In this document: positions 35,431 through 47,700 of the stretch, piece after piece
Numbering within the stretch: position 1 is the first letter of the stretch
Layout of the letters: each line of letters begins with the position of its first letter
Origin: Ulota crispa
Lineage: Eukaryota; Streptophyta; Bryopsida; Orthotrichales; Orthotrichaceae
Direction of reading: 5' to 3'
Length of the DNA: 64,000 nt
Assembly (NCBI GenBank): GCA_963920765.1
Contig: OY987247.1
Coordinates: 18,696,471-18,760,470 of the forward strand
Program-made: the position numbers and the translations under genes
Notes under the pieces: generated by a model
Seen by the model: only the letters and a program-made list of their open reading frames with translations
What the model was told of the DNA's origin: nothing
Databases searched by the model: none

Positions 35431-35670
35431 CCATGGGTGACCTCAGGTTGGGGCGCGTGTGGCTCTTCATTAGGCGACCGCTGGTCCAAAACCAAGGACG
35501 ATTGCAGGTTTGAAACCAGGGGCGACTATGGTTTGAAATTGGGGGCGACTGCGGGTCTAAAACCCGAGCGATTATGAATATCTTGGGTGGGGCAACTGCG
35601 GGTATTAAGATAGGGGCCACTTTAGGTATCTCATTTCTATGGAGGGGCGACTGCAAGAGTTTGGCCATGG
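35430..35670. repeat. Degenerate GC-rich array (ggggcgactgcgggt type)
   Basis: Loose tandem units such as ggggcgactatggtttgaaa, ggggcgactgcgggtctaaa and ggggcaactgcgggtattaa, spaced about 28-35 bp. The composition is far more GC-rich than the flanks. It ends at the TTAA of the next element family. Confidence 0.7.
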
Positions 35671-35676
35671 CAGTCA

Positions 35677-35926
35677 TTAACCCCTAAAGGACTTCATCCA
35701 TTTTGAAATGATCAAACCTCATTTCTAATTCCAATTTTGCCTTTTAGCCCCTAAAGAAGTTGATCCTTCTTGAAAATGTCAAACTTCATGTCTAAGCTGA
35801 ATTTTGTCTTTTAAAGTGTGTTCAAACATCAATTTTATATTTTTATTTTGTGAAAATTTGGATGGCATATCACTGCAAGAAATTGCAATCCATTGCATGA
35901 AAACTTGTAGTGGTTATCACTTCTAT
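35677..35926. mobile_element. Stub of a TTAA-family or related element
   Basis: It starts TTAA-CCCCTAAAGGACTTCATCC, identical for 12 bases to the element ends. A second copy of the end motif (agcccctaaagaagttgatcc) follows 66 bp later. No matching inverted end is seen before copy C begins at 35927, so this looks like a rearranged fragment. Confidence 0.45.
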
Positions 35927-36864
35927 TTAACCCCTAAAGGATTGTTGTCCTTTGGGGGACAGGTGGGATTTTGGGCATGTAACTTTGAATAAGCTACTTT
36001 GTGTGATTTTTTGAAACTTTTATTGAAGGTGGCGAATTCAAAAATCTACGCAAGCATCTAATTTTTTCCTCATTCTGACAATTATTGAAGAAGTTATGCA
36101 AGAATTTTTGAAAAGTAAAGTAGGGCTGCTCGCCTAGGTAGCTCAAAAATTTCTTTAAAATTTAAATTTTTTAAAATTAAACTTTGAAATTGGTTCTTTA
36201 GATTTTTATATAGGTGACAAGCTTTCAATCATTCAATTTTAATCAATGAGATCAAAGTTATGAGGAGTTTTTGTTTGCGGGCAATTATGGATTCTCCACT
36301 CTAAAATAAACTTTGAAGACCTTTATTTTACTCAATTTTCATTATTTTGGAAAAAAAATTAAACTAAAAGAAGTAAATTGTTTATCACAACATTTTGAGC
36401 ATTAGGAGTTGCATTTTTCATTTTAATAATTAAATTCTAAACAATTTAGTGATTTGACTCATTCTCTACTTTTTTTTACTTACTGATTTTTCCCATGTGT
36501 TGTGTAGTTCCAATTGATTTGAAAATTCTCCCACACATTGCTAACTTGATCTCCTACATGGGAAAATTAAGCACAAAGTTGTGTAGAGCAACTACTTTCA
36601 TGTAAGAATGGTCAAAGGCTTTTGAAATTTTGGGGCAACATGAAAAAAAAAAAATTCTTTTCATTTTAGATGTAAGTATCTCACTCATATCGATCTTGAA
36701 TGACCTGATTTTTTTTCCACAAGTACCTAATCCAGTCTAGGGCAAAGATCCTATGACTGGACTTCCCAAATTTTCAAAAAAAGTTACCTTCTAACTAACC
36801 CCTCCAAAAGTGGCAGTTTTGAGTAATGTTCATTGAAAAAATGGCTTAGTCCTTTAGGGGTTAA
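35927..36864. mobile_element. TTAA-bounded element, copy C (930 bp between TTAAs)
   Basis: Best-preserved copy. The left end is TTAA-CCCCTAAAGGA and the right end TCCTTTAGGGG-TTAA, perfect inverted repeats with TTAA on both sides. The interior is collinear with copies A and B. No coding capacity. Confidence 0.9.
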
Positions 36865-37544
36865 GAAAATGGACATAAACAAGTTAAAATAGCAAACAAA
36901 AACCAAATCAATGCAACTTTCATTAAGGGGCAGAAGTAGCATCAAAGATTAGTGTGAAATTTGGGGTCTGGTTATTTTATTTCTTACACCCAAATCAACA
37001 ACAACAAAGGATTTCAAGTCAGATTTGATTGTAAAACCAAGTTTGTCCTTACATTTCATTAATTTATAATTTTTTGATTTATGTCATATGAGGATACATT
37101 CATTTTCTATTCATGCTATTTTCTCAGCAATTTGATGGAAACTTTGAATTAGTGTGATTCTATGAAACCAAATGTAGAAATAAAATCATATCAATTAGAA
37201 TGTACAATATATATTTAAGAACGCTCAAATTTCTACCATAAATGAACGGTACAATGAGAAATATAGTCTTCCAAATTGAATGTTCAATGCATTCAAAGAG
37301 TAGAATATATGAATGAAATACACTCCATATAGCCATATTGTATAATTTGGATTTAGACACTTGGAGCTTTCAATGGCAACAACTCTCTCATTGTTTGACA
37401 TTTTTCAATAAAAATCAATGAGATAGAAAGGGTTCTTGGGCCTTCCTTAATTTTCTTAGATTGAACCATGTACCAGAAATACATATTTTCAAATTTACAA
37501 TCACGGTTGACCTAAACGCATCCAGTATTTGGAAGCCCAAACCT

Positions 37545-38474
37545 TTAGCCCCAAAAGAACCAACTGTTGGTTCAACGGCCAAATGGAATTTTGGGCATGT
37601 ACCTATGGCCAAACTACTTTGCATGATTTTTTGAAACTTTTATTGAAGATGGGGAATTCAAAGATTTGCATGGGCATCTAATTTTTAATCCAATTGATGC
37701 CAAGGAGCAAAAGTTATGCCCAAATAAGCACAAACTTAGGGACTCCGGGCAGCAAAAAAAATTCTTATAAAATTTTGAAAAAAAAAATTAATTTTTTTTC
37801 TCATAGATTATATCTTTGTCTACATTTGAAGCTTTGACTCATTCCATTTGGACTAGTTATGAGAAAGTTATGGACAATCTTGTTTTTCGGGCAATTCAAG
37901 CATCTTTTTGAAAAAATAACTTATAAACTTTTTTTTTGAATGCAATTTTAACATTTTTTCAAAAAAATTGTTGAAGAGGGTGAAGTTTGCTTTTTAGAAC
38001 AATCTCACCATTGGGATCATTGCATTTCAATTCCATTGCAAGGTTATGAGCAATTTAAGTTTTTGTTCAATCTCATACCTTCTTCTACCTAATGTTTTTC
38101 TTAAGAATGAAATTTAATTATTTTTTGTTTTTTTGTTTTCTCCTAAGATTACCAACTCAACTTTCCACCATGCAAAAATAGAATTCCAAATTCTTTGGTG
38201 CAAAGTTTTAAGTTAAAAAAGTTCAAAGTCAAATAACCTAATCATGCAAGGTGCAAAAAGAGCAATTTTTTACTTTTTAAATGCAAATATCTTCCAACTT
38301 GTATGGTCAAAGTTCTTGAGTTTTGTATGACACATTTTTGTAGTAGTCTAATATAAAATCCTATGGTTAGATATGCAAAATGACTGATTTTCAAATTTTT
38401 TTACTCTTTGCCATAGAGGTGGTAGTTTTGAGTGTCTTTTGACAAAATAAAGGCCATGGTCTTTTAGGGGTTAA
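37545..38474. mobile_element. TTAA-family element, copy D (about 922 bp, diverged)
   Basis: The left end is TTAG-CCCCAAAAGAACC, the right end GGTCTTTTAGGGG-TTAA. The left interior (ttttgggcatgtacctatgg, ttttattgaagatggggaat) aligns with copy A; the middle has diverged. The left TTAA has one substitution. Confidence 0.75.
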
Positions 38475-39334
38475 GGGGTAACTAGTAAATGCCCAAAATA
38501 CTTTTACAAATCATACAAATTTCCACCATATCAAGCAAGAAGTCAATATTCTCAACAATTGTATAAATCGATTGTAAATTGTAACCGTACAAATTCAAAC
38601 TAGATATGTTAGGTGTCACATAGGAAAAAGAAACACGACAATATCACTTAGAGATTGAAAGATTTTAATGTTTGATCATGCGGGTGTTAAAACTACAAAA
38701 ATGACTTGAAGCCTTTGAATCCTCTTTTCACATGTTTGATCTACGAAAATGACTATCCAAAAAATATAAGGTTAAAGAAATAACATACATAACCCTAACC
38801 ACTTTATAGCTTTTTGAAATCTCCTTTACAAATTTTTCAAATGATTTTCTTGTGTAAATTTTTCTCCAATATCTAGTGTATTTGAGGTTCATTTCCAAGA
38901 GCTCTCAACACTAGAGAAAGTCAAGACCCTTGCCCAAAAGTTTCAACAAAAACTCATAATTGATCATTTTCAAAATCAAATTGTTCATCCTACAATTAAA
39001 CTTCACAAAGAAAAGATCCAGAATGTAAGATACTAAAAACAATAACTTAGTCAGGTTTATTGAACTTTAGACTATTGTAAACACTAAAATTTGGTGCCAC
39101 AAGCATTTAGGGGTAGTTGCCCTCAACTTTAATTTATAGTACAACACATTCATCAACAATGTCTCCACATACATAGACACAATCATTACAATGTCCATAA
39201 TTTTCAAAACTCAAAAGTTCATATTAAAAAAAAAATTTACAATGCATTTCTGAAATTGCTGTAGAACTACTAGAACACCCTTCAGCACACTCTTGCATGT
39301 GCTACAAAACTATACATTATAAGGTATTTCTATA
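38475..39334. other. Intergenic sequence downstream of the kinase-like pseudogene
   Basis: No gene, repeat pair or element ends were recognised in this stretch. Confidence 0.4.
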
Positions 39335-40938
39335 CTACATTACACCTACTTGAAAAACAACTTCAAGGAGCTTCATCAACCACGGTTTACCCATGAGGAG
39401 GCGCACCACGTCATAGCAAGTCAGCCTTCTCTCAACATCAGGCTTTGTCAATTTGCGTAACTTCATTAGAAAGTAATCTTGCGTTTCTGAACTATTGAAT
39501 AAGTCCTCGTTGAACTTGTGATCATCTCCAAGCTTCATCATTAACGCCAACTCCCCAATAGAAAACAAGTCTGATTTCACCAAATATTTGTGTGTTGCTT
39601 GCATCATCTCTAGGCTTCTATCAAGGTTTCCTTCTGAAAACGTATATATTAACTCTAGTGCCACCCACCAATTGCCCTTCAATGTACAATTTATGTCTTC
39701 TTGTTTTTTATATATGTAATGCAAGGTATACCCTTCTTGAATGCAACTAGATATATCCCAATCACAAATCCCAATGTTGATGACCTCCTCTAAATATGCT
39801 AGGAAATGGAAGAGTACGTTTGATGGGAACAAATCATTGTGTAGCACTCCTACTTCATGCACAGGACTAGTAACATACACTAGAGCCTACGCCAACTTCT
39901 CCTTGTGCCTTTGATACAAGCTCACCTTCTTCACCTGCTCTGCTCTGAATTGCTTCATTAGCTTTATTTCATGCCACTCAGCAGATGACACCACCTTGTC
40001 ATTTAGTAAAATCATGTCCTTCAAATGACCACCATTCCACCATAATGTAACTCTTCCATTGTCTGGTCATGAATCGCTAGAAACTTGATAATGCCTAGAT
40101 GATTCAACAGAATCACAAGTGCCTCAGTGGAACGCTCAATTCTTGCTTGATGTAGGTTTTCTGTCTTCAAAGATTTTCCTGCAAATTCTATGTGTTCCCC
40201 AATTGTACTCATTTCCTTGATGCATAATTTGTGCACCTTCCCGTACCCACCAACAAATTATATTCCTATGAGGTCCTCAAACTCAGCTTGCCTGGGTATC
40301 CAAGTAATACATGATGGACCATCCTTTGTCAATTGAGCCTTCAAAGCACTAGCTTGCCACCCCATACCCCTCGTGAGTGTCTTTGACAATCTTCTCATTG
40401 CGCTCATCCACCACTCCATTTTCTTGCAAAATTCCCTTACCTCTTTGCCCTCGACAAATCCAAGCACTTCAGGGCATAAGCCAATCATGAGTTTCTTGGT
40501 GTTGAATATGCACCGCTGCTAACAATTTCCCATCCAAGCCCAAAATCAATTACAATACGTCTCTTGCATGTCCATGAATTCTTCATTCTTGTTGCACTTT
40601 TCCAAAAATGCTGCCATCAACTCGTCTTTCAATTTGGTGGTGCTGGCCTCACAAATTTTCAAATACTTCCTCTCCAAATCTTTAGTGCTTTTATTTGCAT
40701 ACCACTCCAAAGCCACCTTGTACACAAAGTTTGAATATTTTGGCGGCGGGAAATTTGAATCCTTCTTGTTTGCTATCCTTGCTTTCTTTGGTTTTGCTGG
40801 ACCCACGCCGCCAACTTCAACAACAACGGGGATTTCTGGAACAAAGTCATCGGATTTATCAAGGTCCCCACTTGAGGGGGGAACATACGGCTGATACAAT
40901 GAAGTACCACGGCTATTACATTCACCTGGACTTGACAT
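39335..40938 (-). pseudogene. Protein-kinase-like pseudogene with HND loop
   Basis: The likely start is ATG 40938 (MSSPGECNSRGTSLYQPYVP). The N-terminal part (about 130 residues) is low-complexity then helical (KSTKDLERKYLKICEASTTK, ELMAAFLEKCNKNEEF). A helical domain follows (WWMSAMRRLSKTL). A kinase-like fold comes next: glycine loop FVGGYGKVHKLCIKEM near 40240, hinge-like WNGGHLKDMI, catalytic loop LHNDLFPSNVLFHF near 39840, metal loop ICDWDIS near 39760, and the C-lobe to 39335 (PDVERRLTCYDVVRLL). HND replaces HRD and DWD replaces DFG, as in a kinase-like family I associate with mosses; the ligand is unknown. Stops at about 40546, 40519 and 40258 plus one before ALVYVTSP, and a frameshift near 40030, show it is broken. 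It might otherwise sign as a cytoplasmic Ser/Thr kinase or pseudokinase. Confidence 0.7.
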
Positions 40939-41049
40939 GGTTGCCAGTGCATGCAAATAAGGGCCAGGAGATGGCGCTTGCAAAAAAATCAGAAACTTTT
41001 CTTCCAAATAAATCACCCTTGGCCCTCATGCATGCATCTAGCAACTTCA

Positions 41050-41400
41050 GGGTTGTTGGAAGCCATTGCGTAGAGCCAAGAGTGGAGACTACGGGTCAAG
41101 GGCAGGCTTAAGTACCCGAGGTCGCGCTGGGGCAAGTATCCAGTGTTGGGCAAGTGCAAGTAGAAGCAAGTGCGGGTACAGGCAACCGCGGGTACCGCTT
41201 CGACCGCTGCTGCGGGGCACGTGTACGACAAAGGCGGAGTTTGGAGTTAAGGGGCGCATGTATTGGAGCAACCGCGGGTCTACTTGCAACTGCCGGTGCA
41301 CCGTTGGCTGAGAGTGGGAAGGAATGTGTACATAGGACGTAAACGCCCTCAAGGGCAATTGTGGATGGGGCGATTGCAGGTCCCAGGGCGGGAAAACCAT
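41050..41400. repeat. GC-rich degenerate array upstream of the kinase-like gene
   Basis: Units such as gcaagtgcgggtacaggcaa, gcaaccgcgggtctacttgc and ggcgattgcaggtcccaggg repeat loosely. Both strands are open over long stretches because of the composition; those frames are shadows. The motif is shared with the arrays at 14.6 and 35.4 kb. Confidence 0.6.
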
Positions 41401-41444
41401 TCCCTCTGTCTACTAACACAAATCCTTCCTAGAGCCTTGGAAGA

Positions 41445-41925
41445 TGCAGTACAAATTCCAAGACATTCCCACCTTTTTTGCTATAGGTATTAAAAAATCA
41501 TCCCAATATCCAATTCTTTGGCAAGTATTTGAGTATGTGACCACCAAAGGGGTCACCTTGAACCATATTTCATTTTAATCCCAAAAAATTCCCACATATC
41601 ACATACTTTATTGGAGGATGTGATACAAATTTCAAGTCATTCCAACACTTTTTGCTATAGGTATTAAATAATCACAACAATATCCCATCTTTTGGTAAGT
41701 ATTTGAATATGTGACCTCCAAAAGGGTCACCATGAACCATGTTTCATTTTGATCCCAAAAAATTCCCACATGTCACACACCCTTATTAGAGGATGTGGTA
41801 AGAATTTCACATCATTCCAACACTTTTCAATATAGGTTTTAAATAAACCCACCAATATCCCATTCTTTGGCCAATATTTGAATATGTGACCTCCAAAGGG
41901 GTCACATTGAACCATTACTATTAGC
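41445..41925. repeat. 174-bp tandem repeat, about 2.7 copies
   Basis: Anchors ctataggtattaaa recur at 41481, 41655 and about 41830 (spacing 174-175 bp), with gtgacc(a/t)ccaaa(g/a)gggtcac and caaaaaattcccacat at constant offsets. No coding potential. The monomer length is in the satellite range. Confidence 0.85.
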
Positions 41926-42051
41926 ACCGCACCAAAAAAATTGAAATTTAAAATTTAAAAATTTTAATGTAAAAAAATAATTCAAATTATAAATATCAAT
42001 GCCCATGCATCCTATATTAGCGATTTAGCACCCATCATTTCTTCTTGCTAG

Positions 42052-43400
42052 CCAGCGTGTACAAGGTAAATCTACATCTGCCATTTTTATCATTTCTCAA
42101 AATTAAAAAAGAAAAAATTGCATGGAATAGACATGAGCTTAATCAAGCACTTTGAGCACATGGGAAATTGGATAAATGGGCAATTGAATGTAACAACCAT
42201 AGATGTTGTTGATGCAACCTTTGTTTGGGAAATAAATTGATTGTGTTTAGTTTTAGAATTATATTTAGCAATAGCACAACATACCTTTGACAACATGATA
42301 AAAAGAACCAACACACATGCCATATTTGCAGGTTCAAGAAATTTGGCAATTTGCTTTGAATACCACAATGACCCTATCCTCTCATACATATTTGTGTAGC
42401 TTCCTCTGCCACTTATTTAGAAAACCTATTTTTCTTTGCTGACTTGAATTTGACCAATCCTAATATTGCATGCAACAAACACATATTTTTGAGATAGTTA
42501 TGATGGAAGTCATATTATTAGCAAAAAAAAAAAACAATTTAAACCAAAATTCTAGACATCAAAAGTAAAGAGGCTACTTCTAAAAACAGCAAATGAAAAT
42601 ACAAGCAAAAATTCCAAGTATGAGCATCAAGCACTTCACCTATTTCCACTTACAATGCTTGGAAGTATACTTTCATATATTACTTACTAGAATAAGTACT
42701 TGTTGGTCCAATGAGACCCATGATAAATCATATTCAAACTTTTGAGGAAAATTGGTGGCAATCAAGTGGATAAACTTGGATATATCAGCACCTTGGTTAA
42801 GACAACATTAGTCTTTGTGGCAAGTTATTCCCCTTTTTGCTTACCACAATATAACAAAAGTTTGAACTACAACTTTGATACAACCCAAAGGAACAATTCA
42901 CATGTTGTTCAAAAGCTCAAAGTCATGTATCTTGCTTCTCTTCAAAAAATTTCCTTTTTATCCTATCATTCTCCTACAACAAAAACAACAAAAATGATTT
43001 TAAAACAACAAAGGCATGGTTCTTACTAATTTGGCAAGTTTTGGTTGTCAAACAGCACAAGTAGCTGCACATAAAAGACAACGGATAGACATGTTTACCC
43101 TCTTGTGTTTTTAAAGCATTTATAGGATTTTTGACTGAAAAAACAAAGTATCAGATTATTGTCTTTCATTTTTAGTACATGATATGGCTTTGAATCCACA
43201 TTTTGACTTCATGTGCGCAACAATGACTATTACCAGCGTGTACAATGTAAGTTCTGTTTGTCATTTTGTACCATTATTTTAAATCAACCATGAGTTGACT
43301 TCATCAAATGGACCATGACCTCAATCAAGCACTTTGGCTGTATGGGCAAGCAGGCAAATGAGGCAGCCCAATATGACAACCATGAACATAGGGTGTGAAA
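42052..43400. repeat. Pair of ~150-bp direct repeats 1.18 kb apart
   Basis: The segments from 42052 and 43233 both read ccagcgtgtacaa(g/t)gtaa and later atcaagcactttg and tgacaaccat or taacaaccat. They may be the two ends of a small LTR-like or duplicated unit. The sequence between them has no recognisable coding region. Confidence 0.5.
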
Positions 43401-43851
43401 AACTTGGCTAATTTCCAAACAAATAATGTTTTTCTGTTTCAAAGAGCTTGATTTTCCACACTTCCAACACCACTTCAAATAAATTTTTGCTCTTTAACGC
43501 TAAGTTGCAATTATTGAAATTCATCTCAATTCTCACAATTATCAGCATAACAGATTTTTAATAATGGATATTTCTAAAAGAATATTAAAAGCTAGATGAT
43601 ATATTGATCCATAAATAAGCTTTGATGATACCTGAACGTAAAGAACCATCATAAGAATGAATGAGGTTACTTTACTATTTGTAACTCTTTAAGAGCTACA
43701 TGGAGATTTTATTTAAAAAATAGACAATTGGTACAAATTCAAACAATGCAAAAGAGAGAAGAAAAAAATTCTTCAAAAAAAAGTATCCAATTCCATGATT
43801 TCCATCCACAATGTCAAGTTGAATGGATGAAAACTCTTATGCTCCTACTGT

Positions 43852-44002
43852 CACTACAACAAAAATTGTTCAAGTTGACATGTTCAAATTGACTTAACGT
43901 GTCTAAAATGACACAAACATGTTTGCAGTGATAAAAAAATGTCCAAATTAGAACATCCACATCTACAAAAAATGTCCAAATTGACATTGTTCCCTTGTAG
44001 TG
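43852..44002. mobile_element. 151-bp CACTA-like MITE with TGT target duplication
   Basis: The ends are CACTACAACAAAAATTG and the inverse CACTACAAGGGAACAATG. TGT flanks both sides (43849-43851, 44003-44005). The interior arms carry ttcaagttgacatgttcaaa and its near-inverse. A relative sits at 50094 with ttc duplications. Confidence 0.8.
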
Positions 44003-44354
44003 TGTACTAATGCAATTCAAAATGGTTTGCGTATACAACTCTTGTCAAAATGTCTTGAGAAGTGCATGCCATCTAAAAATTCATGCTCAATGTCAAAAAA
44101 TTGCATCTAAGTCTTCTCCAACTCAATCATTATATGTAGCATCATGGCCACATTCTCAACAAAGCTCTTTCATGGACTTCTTTAAATATTATTACATCTC
44201 AACTACTTGATTAGAAAGTCCAAATTTGATTGCCACTTTTTGCTCGTTGACAAAAGGCAAGGCTGCACCTTTAAACCTTTTATTCCAGTATTTGCTAATT
44301 AGAAAGTTGGAGCTAGAACAAAGTGCTTTGTTATACACAACATTTTGCATCAAT

Positions 44355-44486
44355 CAATTAATGAAAACTTTGTTGAAGTTGACATAAACTAAATGATGTT
44401 TTCTTGCTTCTAATACAAACTTTTGCATGACAAGCAAGAAAACATCATGCAGTTTATATTGACTTCAACAAAGTTTTCTACTAGTG
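44355..44486. mobile_element. Hairpin MITE of about 132 bp
   Basis: The left arm gaaaactttgttgaagttga, continuing through aaatgatgttttcttgct, pairs with the right arm ...agcaagaaaacatcat...tgacttcaacaaagttttc ending ctactagtg. The right end is CACTAGTAG in inverse; the left end is degenerate. The target duplication is unclear. Confidence 0.75.
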
Positions 44487-44717
44487 ATAGCTCTCTAGAA
44501 TTTGATTTTGCACCAAATAGCACTAAATTATTTTTTGAAGCTGTTGCACGTGAGAAAGCCACATATAGTTAACCATGAGAAAAAACATCTTTTGTACGGC
44601 AAATTCCCCCTTTCAAGAGAGTTTGTCCTTGCAATTTGTTTATCATCATGGCGTAAGCAACACAAACTTGGAGTTGCCTATGACATATCAAGAAAAGCAA
44701 TCTAGAACTCTTGGTAA

Positions 44718-47700
44718 TCAAAGATTTTCAAGGAATAAATACAATGTATCTACACAATCACATGTGAAGACCTGAGCCTCAAGACCCCAATGCAAACAAT
44801 GGTCTATAATTGATTTGATACCATTGCATAACCCATTTGATGTGTCCAAGTTACGTACAAGTATCACAGGCGTTCCAACCTTTAGTGTGAGCTTGTGTAG
44901 TGGCCATCTACTCACTTCTAGCATATTTAAGTATTTAGTAGAATTTATGTTTCCACCTTCAATATTATCTACCATTTAAGCGCTCAAAAATTGTTGAATT
45001 TGCCCATGCACTCTACCAAACACAGCTACTTTGATTGTTGCCACATCAAAATTGCGTGCAAAAAAAATGGCTCAACTATTGAAAATACTTGCATTTGTGT
45101 TGCACACTTTCAACTCTTGACTAGGTTGCATTAATTAGACCTTCCAAAATTTGGTCATGCAGTATTTGGGTTTTTTTTTTGGTTTTCTCACCAATGTTTA
45201 GGTGGCATTTTTTGAAAATGGTTTGTAGCTTGCTAGCTTCCTCCCTATTTTGGTTGTAGTTGAAGGTGGCTCCAATGCACACATTTTTGGAGCATCATGG
45301 GATTTTTTTTGTAGGAAAAAAATATTCATTGGTCATTTCTTGAAAACATCCAGATATTCATTGCCATTACTTAAGTATTGTATTGAATTGGATTAGGCAA
45401 CACCTCAAACAAATTAAAATGCTCAAATAATTTTAAAATGATGGCATCAATTCTCAACTTGATAAGGATTTTATGAAAGCCTAAGCAGCAGCACAATTTG
45501 CATTATTGCAATCAAGCATTTTTTGACAAAAACTCTCCCTTTTTTTCCTATTGGCTTGAAGCTAGCCTTTTTTTTTGAGGTAATTGGGCCTTAAATTACC
45601 CAATATAAAAACACTGTGTAGTACTATTGATTCTAGACAACATGCAAATTCTTCTTTAGCAATGTCAAGGTTACCTTCACCAAGTGCTAGAAGCCAGACA
45701 ACAAATTTTTGATATCCCAGGTTAGCATGAAGCATGGCAAGTCCCCTAACACACATGTTTCGACATAATGCATGCCCCTCAACATGCCTCTAAACTTTTA
45801 AAAAAGTTAATTAATGCTATAACTATATCTAGACGAAGCCTATTGAAATTATAGGCAAATCGTGGCAAAATTCTTTACCCATTACAAAAGTAATTCCTCC
45901 AAATGACACATTCTTTTCAGTAATAGTGCGTAAAGTTCAATCAAAAGCTTCAAATGCTATCTTGTTTACTATGGGTGCTTCATCCTAAAGGATAAGTTTG
46001 GTGTGGCAAATGAATTGAGCAAGTTCACTTTAAATGCTATAGACAAAAGTGGAATCCAGCTTCAGCAAAAATATCAAGCACAAGTATGCACTCCTTTTTT
46101 TGTCCAACATCAATGCTACAATGCTAGATGAAGCAACAACAAATGCAATTTTTTTTGTGAACATGTAATTTTCAAGAGAAAATTTATCAAATAGGTTGTG
46201 TTGGTTTTACTAAGATTGTCAATTAAATAAACTTTATAAACTATTGCAAGTACATAATATTGCACAATTCTATCACAAATGTTTCATTGCTCTATGTTGA
46301 AAGTGGAAATCTACTATTGAATCTCTTTTTTTAACTCCTCAACATTCATGTCAACTTGATCAAGAATGAACCTATTTCCTTGCAATTCCTCCATGGAAAA
46401 AGCAAGTTGTGGCAGTTGGAATCCTTTGACAACTTCTTGTAGGTTGCATGAAGTTGGGCAATGAGGTTCAAAGCAAAAAAATATACCTAGTTTTGTGATA
46501 GTTGTTCAACTTTGTTTTGGCGCATACAATGAGCACAATCATTTGACGGAAGTCTTGTTAGAAGTTCACTAATTTTGCAAGAGGTCCATGTGTCAAGATG
46601 ATCACAAAAAGCAATCAAAGCTGAGCACCAGATTGCATCTTTGCTACTTTTTGTAGGCAATACTCTCATTATGTGTCATCTTTATACAATCCAAGGGCAA
46701 CACAAGCATCTTTGAAAGAGATGATAGTTTTGCCGTTGAAAGTACGCAAACATTTGAAAGATGCAGCTCATTTATAACAATTAGCAATGTGCACAAGAAA
46801 TACCTCTCATTTACTAAGAGGCTCATAAAGTATAAAAAACTAATTGTATAACTTTTTTTTGGATTACCCATTTCTTATATGTGGCATGCCAAGTAAAATA
46901 CAAGGAAAAGTCTAAATATGATGTCTCTTGGGCCAGCAGAATGGTCTAATTTGCTTCAAATTGTTCTCCGAGGATTGTCTTCCTAGCTTGATTTGCAGTA
47001 ACAACCTTTGTAAGATTGCCATCTACATTGAATGCCACACATTGCATATTTGGCAAATGGACTTGGAGATGTCAAATTGGCGCAAATTGATGATGTGTAT
47101 TGAATTCAAAAAGTCTTCACGTTGCCTCAGATTCAAAGACGTTTTATTGAATTTTGTCATTACTTGGCAAAATTGCAGTTGTACAGTTGCAACCTTTATA
47201 AACTTACTTACATAGGTATTTTACAACCATAATAGATTAGTTGATATGTGCACAATAAAATAAAAAGATATTTTAGTTTGTTAACAAATTGTAATCAATA
47301 CATTGACATGTAAAATTTCAATGAACCTACTTAACTAACCACTTAAAGAAAAGCTACAACAACTTTTTTCAATTTGATCCAATACTAGAGAAACTATACT
47401 TCATTTGCATAAAGAGCAAAGAATCAAACATTTACAAAAAGAAATGTTTGAGTAAATCAATTAGTTGGGCTAGACTGAGAGTGCTAAGTGAGCTTTTTTT
47501 TGCAGTGCCATCTTTTTTGTCAATAAGAGAGCAGACACAATAAGCAAAATGAAGCAAGTCAACAAAGTCTCATCATCCAAAGCTTGAGACTAATCAATGT
47601 AGGATTGAATGTTTTGCAACCTTTGAGACCTTTCTTTGAGCATCTTTGTAACATAATTGATTTTGGTCGCTCTTTGTTGTCATGCACATAACTATTAAGA

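Noticed and set aside
41013-41419. Several overlapping open frames on both strands
   Set aside because: They lie in a GC-rich degenerate repeat and owe their length to base composition.
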